Origin: an uncultured Mucilaginibacter sp.
GTDB taxonomy: Bacteria > Bacteroidota > Bacteroidia > Sphingobacteriales > Sphingobacteriaceae
Assembly (NCBI GenBank): GCA_903885865.1
Contig: CAISKH010000455.1
Span: 1 to 5,525 of the forward strand
DNA: 5,525 nt
Direction: 5' to 3'
Below the pieces are notes generated by a model. It was not told where the DNA came from. It was given only the letters and a program-made list of their open reading frames with translations, and searched no databases. Position 1 is the first letter of the stretch, and every line of letters begins with the position of its first letter. The translations under genes were made by a program, and so were the position numbers. Positions 1 through 5,276 of this stretch are shown here, piece after piece.

Positions 1-263
1 CGCCAGACCATCTTGTAGCAGGCCCCACAAAAGATAATTTTGGGAAAAATGGCATAAGGAAATCGTTATTGGAAGAAGGCGCGAAAATTAAGGCAAGTTC
101 GGGTAAAGAAATGATCGTGCTGATAAAACCAAGCAATAAATCGACCTATGCCGATATGGTAAGTATTATGGACGAGTTAAATATTGTTGGTAACCAGGAG
201 CGTGCAATAGTACCCATTACACCTTTGGACATTTCTTTATTAACAAGAGATGGTCTGAACTAA
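1..263 (+). CDS. exbD: ExbD/TolR-family biopolymer transport protein, C-terminal part (5' end outside window)
   Basis: The reading frame is open from the window edge (first full codon at 3) to TAA at 261-263, giving 86 C-terminal residues. ExbD is an inner-membrane protein with one N-terminal helix; with ExbB it forms the proton channel that energises TonB. The helix and its essential aspartate lie upstream of the window and cannot be checked. What is visible is the periplasmic domain: a beta strand MIVLIKPS, then KSTYADMVSIMDELNI (the helix preceding the last strand in this family) and a final strand ending RAIVPITPLDISLLTRDG. This matches the usual end of Bacteroidota ExbD proteins. tonB follows after 45 AT-rich bases (264-308) with no terminator, so the two are probably co-transcribed. 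From the usual order in this phylum, this would be the second of two tandem exbD genes; that is an inference. Confidence 0.85.
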   Translation, partial: PDHLVAGPTKDNFGKNGIRKSLLEEGAKIKASSGKEMIVLIKPSNKSTYADMVSIMDELNIVGNQERAIVPITPLDISLLTRDGLN

Positions 264-308
264 AATATAATTTAAATAAATTAACGTAAAAATTTAAAGC
301 TTCAAATA

Positions 309-1130
309 ATGCTGGGATCTAAATTAGACATATTAAAGCAGGAATGGATCGACGTTGTTTTTAGCGGGCGAAATAAAGCTTATGGCGCATACGAACTAAG
401 GAGACATAACCCGCGCAATACTTTGCGTGCGTTACTATTCGGGGCCATATTCTTTATATTGGTTATATCGTTACCAACAATTATCAATCAAATTGAGGGA
501 TTCATACCTAAGGCACAGAAAAAGGTAAAGATCACTGATGTGATACTTACGCCGCCGCCGCCCGATAAAAAAATTCCGCCTCCGCCACCAAAAGAACCAC
601 CTAAACCAAAGGTTGAGCAGAAAATGTTTCCCCCGCCGATTGTAAAACCGGATAACGAGGTAAAACAGGACCCGCCTACGCAAAAGGAATTGAAAGTTGC
701 CGATCCTGGTCAAAAAGACCAGAAGGGTGACCCCAATGCTGACATCCGTATAGATGAGCCGGTAGGTAATTCTGATACCAAACAGGTTACGGAGGATGAG
801 AACAAAATATTTGTTCAGGTTGAAAAACAGCCCGAATTTCCGGGAGGATTGGACGCGTTTGGTAAATATCTGCATGACCATATCAAGTTCCCGGCTATTG
901 ACCGTGAAAACAATACAACCGGTAAGGTTTATTGCCAGTTTGTTGTTGAAAAGGATGGCAGCCTTACTGATATTAAGGCATTGCGTGGCCCAAGCCAAAG
1001 CGAAATGGATGAAGCTGTGCGGGCTTTAAAAGGCTCTCCGAAATGGAAGCCAGGCATACAAAACAATCGTGCGGTTAGGGTAATGTTTACGGTGCCCATT
1101 AATTTTACATTGGGTAGCAGCGATAATTAA
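309..1130 (+). CDS. tonB: Energy transducer TonB (Bacteroidota type)
   Basis: A 273-residue TonB protein that links the ExbBD proton channel to outer-membrane TonB-dependent receptors. Residues 20-32 hold the GRNKAYGAYELRR box common before the membrane helix in Bacteroidota TonB proteins. One transmembrane segment spans about 38-60. A proline/lysine-rich periplasm-spanning linker follows (about 81-122, with PPPP and PPPPP runs), then an acidic, flexible stretch (about 125-165). The C-terminal TonB domain covers about 171-267, with PEFPGG at 175-180, a strand GKVYCQFVVEKDGSL, and the closing KWKPGIQNN...VMFTVPINF. The ATG at 309 is chosen because the MLGSKLDILK start is typical of the family and nothing upstream in frame is coding-like; there is no clear Shine-Dalgarno. 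It sits between exbD and a small membrane-protein gene that starts only 6 nt after the stop. The length and domain order are normal. Confidence 0.95.
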   Translation: MLGSKLDILKQEWIDVVFSGRNKAYGAYELRRHNPRNTLRALLFGAIFFILVISLPTIINQIEGFIPKAQKKVKITDVILTPPPPDKKIPPPPPKEPPKPKVEQKMFPPPIVKPDNEVKQDPPTQKELKVADPGQKDQKGDPNADIRIDEPVGNSDTKQVTEDENKIFVQVEKQPEFPGGLDAFGKYLHDHIKFPAIDRENNTTGKVYCQFVVEKDGSLTDIKALRGPSQSEMDEAVRALKGSPKWKPGIQNNRAVRVMFTVPINFTLGSSDN

Positions 1131-1136
1131 TATTAT

Positions 1137-1364
1137 ATGCCCTCCCGGTTTCATAATAAGCAGAAATCGCTCAAAAGGCGGTTTCTGCTTATTTTAGGAG
1201 TAATAGCATTTATTTGCTTTTTAACTCTGGGGCTTATGGTAATATTTTCGGATAAAATATTACCTGATAATGGGTATAAAAAAATATTGGGGTGGTTGAT
1301 AATTATCTATTCGGTATTGCGCTTTTCGCGTTTATTTAGAAAAGAAGAAGATAATGAAGAATAG
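1137..1364 (+). CDS. Small two-helix membrane protein of unknown function
   Basis: A 75-residue protein, not assignable to a named family. The first 15 residues are strongly basic (KQKSLKRR). A hydrophobic segment at about 16-37 and a second at about 48-62 follow, and the end is charged (FRKEEDNEE). By the positive-inside rule both ends would be cytoplasmic with a short periplasmic loop. Support for a real gene: it starts 6 nt after the tonB stop, its last 11 nt overlap the start of the pstS-like gene (ATG at 1354, TAG at 1362-1364), and its composition is that of a genuine membrane protein. The overlap suggests translational coupling. Its early codons (about 7-19) also encode a 16-bp inverted repeat, listed separately. 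The next in-frame ATG (1236) would remove the first helix, so 1137 is preferred. It might be an accessory part of the TonB/ExbBD machinery, but only position argues for that. Confidence 0.75.
   Translation: MPSRFHNKQKSLKRRFLLILGVIAFICFLTLGLMVIFSDKILPDNGYKKILGWLIIIYSVLRFSRLFRKEEDNEE
1155..1193 (+). repeat. 16-bp inverted repeat (RNA hairpin) inside the small membrane-protein gene
   Basis: The left arm at 1155-1170 (AATAAGCAGAAATCGC) pairs with the right arm at 1178-1193 across a 7-nt loop. All 16 positions pair in RNA, with one U-G wobble. The stem begins 18 nt after the A of the small gene's start codon and 25 nt after the tonB stop. Only a short T run (1192-1195) is present, partly inside the stem, so it is not a canonical terminator. 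It could act as an attenuator, protect the 3' end of tonB mRNA, or hinder early translation of the small gene. Confidence 0.7.
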
Positions 1365-2274
1365 GGCTGTATGTATTTTAGTTGCTTTTTCGTTATTAAT
1401 AGGAGTTACATCCTGTAAGCAAAAAGCAAAAACAAGCGCCCCGGAAGAAACGGTTGTATCGGGTAGGGTTAAATTAGTTGCCGATGAATCGTTTCAGCCG
1501 ATAGTAGATGAAGAGGCCTATGTTTTTGAACAGTTAAATGCCAGGGCCAAACCTGATATTTTATACAGGTCAGAAAATAGCGCTTTAAGGCTTTTACTGA
1601 ACGATAGTATACGGTTCGCCATTTTATCACGCGATTTAGACGCGGGCGAAAAAAAAATATTAACTGACAGGACATTGCCACCCGTTGTTAACCGTTTTGC
1701 TGTTGACGCGATAGCGTTGATAGTAAACCAGGCGTCGAATGATACGCTGATAACAGTTGGTGAAATAAAAAAGATGCTGAACGGCGAGACTAAAACGAAT
1801 ATAAATATCGTTTTTGATAACCCGAATTCAAGCCTGGTAAGATATTTGAAAGAGTTTTCAGGAAATAAAGATTTTAAATTAAAAAATATTTATTCCGTGA
1901 AAACAAATAAGGAAGTAATAAAATATATAAGCCAGCATTCGCAGGCAATAGGTATAACCGGCTTTAGCTGGTTAAATGACCCGGATGCTGATTATGCCGA
2001 TGCTGTAAAGAAAGTAAAAATTGTAGCGGTTAAGGATGAAAATAGTAAAAACGCTCCAGGTCAATACTTTAAACCATCTCAAACTACACTGGCATTAAAA
2101 CAGTATCCCTTAATAAGGGGCTTGTATATTATAAATTGTACAGGAAAAATGGGTTTGGGATCGGGATTTGCATATTTTATTTTGGGTGAAAGAGGGCAGC
2201 GAATAATTTTAAGATCGGGGATATTACCTGACGAGATACCTGAAAGAGAAATTAATATTAAACACAACTATTAA
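1354..2274 (+). CDS. PstS-like periplasmic substrate-binding lipoprotein
   Basis: A 306-residue protein with a lipoprotein signal: basic start, hydrophobic core, and lipobox V-T-S-C with the lipidated cysteine at residue 21. The mature part follows the PstS-like binding-protein plan: strand GRVKLVADESFQPIVD (37-52); SENSALRLLLNDSIRFAILSR (73-93), matching the family's glycine/serine loop and its SR motif; NRFAVDAIALIVNQ (113-126), the typical DAIAVIVNP strand; VGEIKKMLNGE (135-145); and NIVFDNPNSSLVRYL (151-165), in the place of the oxyanion loop. Where phosphate binders have SGT, this one has S-S-L, so the ligand need not be phosphate. No permease or ATPase genes lie beside it. The start overlaps the small gene by 11 nt, behind a purine-rich AGAAGAAG stretch. 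The region around 1800-1930 is visibly more AT-rich than tonB or nuoB. It would be anchored in a membrane facing the periplasm, beside TonB and the TPR protein. Confidence 0.82.
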   Translation: MKNRAVCILVAFSLLIGVTSCKQKAKTSAPEETVVSGRVKLVADESFQPIVDEEAYVFEQLNARAKPDILYRSENSALRLLLNDSIRFAILSRDLDAGEKKILTDRTLPPVVNRFAVDAIALIVNQASNDTLITVGEIKKMLNGETKTNINIVFDNPNSSLVRYLKEFSGNKDFKLKNIYSVKTNKEVIKYISQHSQAIGITGFSWLNDPDADYADAVKKVKIVAVKDENSKNAPGQYFKPSQTTLALKQYPLIRGLYIINCTGKMGLGSGFAYFILGERGQRIILRSGILPDEIPEREINIKHNY

Positions 2275-2299
2275 ATTAAAACTAAAACTATAATAAACG

Positions 2300-4075
2300 A
2301 TGAAAATAATCAGTAAAATAGCTAAGGTAGCATTAGGGCTGGTATTTATAGGGTCATCAGTTTTTGCGCAAAGCCTTGCTGACGCTAAAAAAGCTATTGA
2401 TGCCGAGCAATATCAGAAAGCAAAAGGAATGCTTAAAAACCTTACCGTTACACAGGCAACTAATGATGAAAATTGGTTTTACCTGGGATGGGTATATGTT
2501 GTACAGGATTATCCCGATTCGGCTAAAGCGGCTTTTTCAAAAGGCATAGCTGCAAACCCTAAATCGGCGTTAAATTATGTGGGTTTGGGTGTGGTAGCGT
2601 TAGAGAATAAAGACGAAGCAGGTGCAAATGCGAGTTTTGCCCAGGCTTTTCCTTTAACCGCTAAAAAGGACAGCAAACCCTGGTTATATATAGGCAAGGG
2701 CTATTTGCTTGATGCCCATGATGGAAAATTTCCCGCCGCTAAGGCAAACGCCGCTATCGACGCTTTAAATAAAGGCAAAGCAGCAAACCCTAAAGATGCG
2801 GACCTGTTGGTTGAATTGGGTAACGCCTACCGCTCGCAGTTAAAAAGCAACGAGGCTTACGATGCTTATAGCGCGGCATTGGCGCTCGACCCAAAATCGC
2901 CGGCTGCAAATACGGCCGAGGGTGTATTATGGAGGTATGCCGATAATTTTGAAGATTCTGAAAAACAGTTCCAGGCCGCCATAGCCATCGACCCTAATTA
3001 TGGCCCGGCTTATCGCGAACTGGCAGAAACTGATTTAACCGAAGCGCAAACTAATCTTAAAATAGCCTCTCAGAAAATCAAGGAAGGCGTTGAAAACTAT
3101 AAAAAATATTTAAGCTTAACCGACGAGTCGCTGGAGTCGCTGTTGCGCTATGCGGATTTCCTGGTAAACCTTGGCGATTATGTAACCATACAGGAAGTTG
3201 CTACAAAACTTTCTAAATCAACAGCTATTAATGCTCGCGTATACCGTTATATAGGCTACGCGGCTTATGAAAATAAAGATTATTCTAATGGATTAGACGC
3301 TATGAACAACTGGTTTGCAAAGGCTGGCCCTAACCGTATTATAGCGCGCGATTATATGTACTTAGGTCATTTGCAAATTGCCAGTGGTAAAGATACCGTA
3401 CAAGGGGTTAAAAATTTGAAAAAAGCAGTTGAATTGGATACTACCAAAACCGAAGAAGTATATTCAGAAATAGCCAATATGTATCGTGCTAAACATAAAT
3501 GGCTTGAAGCTGCTACTACGTATGATGAAACTCTTGGTAAGGTGCATGGCAAGGTTTTACTTACTGAACATTTTTACGGAGGGTTCTCATATTGGTGGGC
3601 ATTTCGTGACCAGGTTGCTGCTGCAAAGAAAAATCCCGCAATTAAACCCGATTCAAGCCTGTTAGTAAAAGGTGATACATTGTTGAGCTATTACCAGCAA
3701 AAATCAGCAGCACCATTATACCAGGCGGCTCTGTATCGGGCCTATATTGCTGATTACAGGGATACTGATTACGCCAATCTAAAAGGTGTTTCAAAGCCTC
3801 ATTATGAAAAAGTTATACAAATTCTATCGGCGAAGACACCATTAAGCGATAATGAAAAAAAGGACCTAGCCACAGCATATGCTTATTTAGGTAATTATTA
3901 CCAATATCATGATAAGGATGAAGCAAAAGCACTGGATAACTTTACCAAGGCGAGGGATCTTAATCCAAATAATGGTTACGCTAAGTATTATTTTGATAAA
4001 AAGGCAGCTGATGCCGCACCGCCGCCTCCTCCTGCAAAACCTGGGTCGACACCAGCCAAAAAAGCTCAAAAATAG
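2300..4075 (+). CDS. Secreted tetratricopeptide-repeat (TPR) protein with proline-rich tail
   Basis: A 591-residue protein. A Sec signal peptide (basic KIISKIAK, hydrophobic ALGLVFIGSS) ends with a likely signal peptidase I site VFA|QS after residue 23, which predicts a periplasmic location. The rest is almost wholly TPR-like helix pairs. The clearest repeats are at about 57-88 (ending KGIAANPK), 167-199 (ALALDPKS), 203-233 (AIAIDPNY), 350-381 (KAVELDTT), 386-415 and 525-557 (KARDLNPN), with weaker units between. Residues 573-591 form a proline/alanine/lysine tail (five prolines, then AKPGSTPAKKAQK) that resembles a TonB linker in composition. TPR arrays bind other proteins; the partner is unknown. 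It lies 25 nt after the pstS-like gene and is the last gene before the terminator. A periplasmic scaffold for the PstS-like or TonB components is possible but inferred from position only. Confidence 0.85.
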   Translation: MKIISKIAKVALGLVFIGSSVFAQSLADAKKAIDAEQYQKAKGMLKNLTVTQATNDENWFYLGWVYVVQDYPDSAKAAFSKGIAANPKSALNYVGLGVVALENKDEAGANASFAQAFPLTAKKDSKPWLYIGKGYLLDAHDGKFPAAKANAAIDALNKGKAANPKDADLLVELGNAYRSQLKSNEAYDAYSAALALDPKSPAANTAEGVLWRYADNFEDSEKQFQAAIAIDPNYGPAYRELAETDLTEAQTNLKIASQKIKEGVENYKKYLSLTDESLESLLRYADFLVNLGDYVTIQEVATKLSKSTAINARVYRYIGYAAYENKDYSNGLDAMNNWFAKAGPNRIIARDYMYLGHLQIASGKDTVQGVKNLKKAVELDTTKTEEVYSEIANMYRAKHKWLEAATTYDETLGKVHGKVLLTEHFYGGFSYWWAFRDQVAAAKKNPAIKPDSSLLVKGDTLLSYYQQKSAAPLYQAALYRAYIADYRDTDYANLKGVSKPHYEKVIQILSAKTPLSDNEKKDLATAYAYLGNYYQYHDKDEAKALDNFTKARDLNPNNGYAKYYFDKKAADAAPPPPPAKPGSTPAKKAQK

Positions 4076-4078
4076 TTT

Positions 4079-4110
4079 AATAAAAAAGCCCTGGCAGGGG
4101 CTTTTTTATT
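4079..4110. terminator. Intrinsic terminator closing the tonB operon
   Basis: A perfect 13-bp stem (4079-4091 with 4098-4110) has a GC core GCCC/GGGC and a 6-nt loop TGGCAG. Six Ts follow the core on the + strand and six As precede it, so the structure could also terminate transcription coming from the right. It begins 3 nt after the TPR stop codon and separates the tonB operon from the nuo genes. Confidence 0.9.
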
Positions 4111-4123
4111 GTTGTGTCATTTG

Positions 4124-4131
4124 TATATTTG
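4124..4131 (+). promoter_or_regulatory. Candidate nuoA promoter, Bacteroidota -7 box TATATTTG
   Basis: TATATTTG matches the Bacteroidota -7 consensus TAnnTTTG exactly. It sits between the terminator and nuoA, where a new promoter is expected. The expected transcription start, about 5-6 nt after the box, falls at or next to the nuoA ATG (4137), implying a leaderless or nearly leaderless mRNA. The -33 region would fall around 4101-4105, in the T-rich right arm of the terminator; no clear TTTG is present there. Confidence 0.6.
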
Positions 4132-4136
4132 CACCC

Positions 4137-4508
4137 ATGGAAGTACAAAGTTTGCCTGTCAATTATTTGCCCATCATATTTCAAATGGTGGTTGCTTTTG
4201 GGTTTGTGGTTACCGTTATGTTTGTAACCCATAAAATAGGGCCCGGCCGCGCAACAAAGGATAAACTTACGCCGTTTGAATCGGGTATAGAGGTTATCGG
4301 CAATGCGCGTACACCTATATCCATTAAATATTTCCTGGTTGCCATCCTGTTTGTACTGTTTGATGTAGAAGTGATATTTATGTACCCCTGGGCCGTGAAT
4401 TTCAGGGAACTGGGCGCAACCGGCATGATAGAGATGTTTATTTTTATGGGTACGCTGCTGCTGGGCTTTATCTACATCATCAAAAAAGGCGCACTTAACT
4501 GGGATTGA
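4137..4508 (+). CDS. nuoA: NADH-quinone oxidoreductase (complex I) subunit A
   Basis: A 123-residue membrane subunit of respiratory complex I, which oxidises NADH, reduces quinone (menaquinone in most of this phylum) and pumps protons. Three transmembrane helices are visible: about residues 11-31, 62-83 and 93-113. Family signatures are present: the FESGIE loop motif (near 47-52) after the first helix, ISIKYFLVAILFVLFDVEVIFMYPW across the second helix (its FDVEVIF acidic residues are conserved), and a short KKGALNWD end. The region between helices 1 and 2 is the loop that switches conformation near the quinone site in the known structures. The ATG at 4137 is chosen because the next methionine falls inside the first helix; upstream codons in this frame read through the terminator and are not part of the gene. 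nuoB is the next gene but lies 225 nt away, an unusually wide gap. Confidence 0.96.
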   Translation: MEVQSLPVNYLPIIFQMVVAFGFVVTVMFVTHKIGPGRATKDKLTPFESGIEVIGNARTPISIKYFLVAILFVLFDVEVIFMYPWAVNFRELGATGMIEMFIFMGTLLLGFIYIIKKGALNWD

Positions 4509-4523
4509 TAGAAAAAAGAGCGT

Positions 4524-4594
4524 TGTCATGCTGAGCCCCGTCGAAGCGTGTGCGATGGCCTTTACGCTCATCCTTCGAGGACCTCAGGATGACA
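4524..4594. repeat. Imperfect palindromic intergenic repeat (REP/MITE-like)
   Basis: The outer arms TGTCATGCTGAG (4524-4535) and CTCAGGATGACA (4583-4594) are complementary at 11 of 12 positions. Inner arms TCGAAG (4541-4546) with CTTCGA (4573-4578), and GCGT (4546-4549) with ACGC (4564-4567), continue the symmetry, giving a roughly 71-bp hairpin-forming element. Elements of this look (GTCATGCTGAGC..TCGAAG...CTTCGA..CTCAGGATGAC) are, from memory, common between genes in Sphingobacteriaceae genomes. Only one copy is in the window, so its dispersed nature is inferred. It lies 15 nt after the nuoA stop, has no T tract, and carries no coding sequence. Confidence 0.7.
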
Positions 4595-4616
4595 CCCATT
4601 CCTCTCGGTCAACTAA

Positions 4617-4638
4617 AATTGTTTAGAACAATTCTAAA
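4617..4638. promoter_or_regulatory. Two overlapping 17-bp dyads upstream of nuoB (possible operator)
   Basis: AATTGTT-TAG-AACAATT (4617-4633) and TTTAGAA-CAA-TTCTAAA (4622-4638) are each perfect 7-3-7 inverted repeats sharing 12 bases. The spacing suits a dimeric regulator, or either of two alternative stem-loops. The sites centre about 65-70 nt upstream of the expected nuoB transcription start. The region is AT-rich, so chance is possible; no known regulator is assigned. Confidence 0.4.
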
Positions 4639-4683
4639 TATATTTCTTCGTTATTAGTGTACTCATTACAATCAATTTTATCG

Positions 4684-4691
4684 TAAATTTG
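4684..4691 (+). promoter_or_regulatory. Candidate nuoB promoter, -7 box TAAATTTG
   Basis: TAAATTTG followed by C matches the Bacteroidota -7 consensus TAnnTTTG. A start about 5-6 nt downstream would give a leader of roughly 37 nt before the nuoB ATG at 4734. No convincing TTTG is seen at the -33 distance (about 4660-4666). It would allow nuoB onward to be transcribed independently of nuoA across the repeat. Confidence 0.5.
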
Positions 4692-4733
4692 CGCTTTCCA
4701 TTCAGTTGGAATAGGTTTTTGTTGATATAGCTC

Positions 4734-5276
4734 ATGAGTGATATTCAAATAGTAAACGCCCCTGCGGGTGTTGAGGGTGCGGGTTTTTTTGCTACCTCGC
4801 TTGATAAGGCCGTAGGTTTGGCCCGTGCAAATTCGTTATGGCCATTGCCCTTTGCAACCTCTTGCTGCGGTATTGAATTTATGGCCACCATGGCTTCGCA
4901 TTATGACTTGTCAAGGTTCGGGGCTGAGCGCTTAAGCTTTTCGCCGCGCCAGGCCGATCTGTTAATGGTAATGGGTACCATCGCTAAAAAAATGGGCCCG
5001 GTATTGCGCCAGGTATACCTGCAAATGGCCGAGCCCCGCTGGGTTATGGCTGTTGGCGCCTGCGCCTCAAGCGGCGGTATATTTGATACCTATTCCGTTT
5101 TGCAGGGAATAGATGAGGTTATACCGGTTGATGTATATGTGCCGGGCTGTCCCCCACGCCCCGAAGCTATTATTGACGGCTTTATAAATATTCAAAAATT
5201 GGTAAAAACCGAAACAGTGCGCCGCAGAAATGAGCCGCAATACCAACAATTATTAGCTTCATACGGCATACAGTAA
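4734..5276 (+). CDS. nuoB: NADH-quinone oxidoreductase (complex I) subunit B
   Basis: A 180-residue peripheral-arm subunit carrying iron-sulfur cluster N2, the last electron donor to quinone. All four cluster cysteines are present: the adjacent pair C44-C45 in ATSCCGIEFM, C110 in VGACASSGG and C139 in VPGCPPRPE. Other conserved parts are ASHYDLSRFGAERLSFSPRQADLLMV (54-79) and the YVPGCPPRPEAIIDG end motif (135-149). Length and motif order are normal for NuoB. The ATG at 4734 gives an N-terminus of about 25 residues before the conserved LDKAVGLARANSLWP region, consistent with the family. The stop overlaps the next start by one base (TAATG at 5274-5278), so nuoB and nuoC are translationally coupled. 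GC content rises visibly here compared with the tonB-operon genes. Confidence 0.97.
   Translation: MSDIQIVNAPAGVEGAGFFATSLDKAVGLARANSLWPLPFATSCCGIEFMATMASHYDLSRFGAERLSFSPRQADLLMVMGTIAKKMGPVLRQVYLQMAEPRWVMAVGACASSGGIFDTYSVLQGIDEVIPVDVYVPGCPPRPEAIIDGFINIQKLVKTETVRRRNEPQYQQLLASYGIQ

Noticed and set aside
69..71. TTG at 69 as the start of a 64-residue gene
   Set aside because: The frame is open to the window edge and the upstream residues continue the ExbD periplasmic domain, so this is an internal leucine codon.
264..308. Possible separate tonB promoter in the exbD-tonB gap
   Set aside because: The 45-nt gap is very AT-rich but has no TAnnTTTG box and no terminator before it; co-transcription with exbD is the simpler reading.
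471..998. 175-codon open frame on the minus strand opposite tonB
   Set aside because: It lies wholly antisense to a clearly recognised tonB. The translation has long arginine/phenylalanine runs that mirror the proline/lysine codons of tonB, and there is no promoter or family resemblance.
796..1029. 77-codon + strand frame inside tonB
   Set aside because: It lies out of frame within the conserved TonB C-terminal domain, with no domain or start signal of its own.
3909..4136. Possible N-terminal extension of nuoA (frame open back to ATG 3909)
   Set aside because: The extension overlaps the TPR gene in another frame and reads through the intrinsic terminator. NuoA normally begins just before its first helix, as from 4137.
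4077..4571. 164-codon open frame on the minus strand across nuoA and the palindromic repeat
   Set aside because: It is antisense to nuoA and runs through the terminator and the repeat. The translation shows no recognisable domain, so it is a shadow frame.
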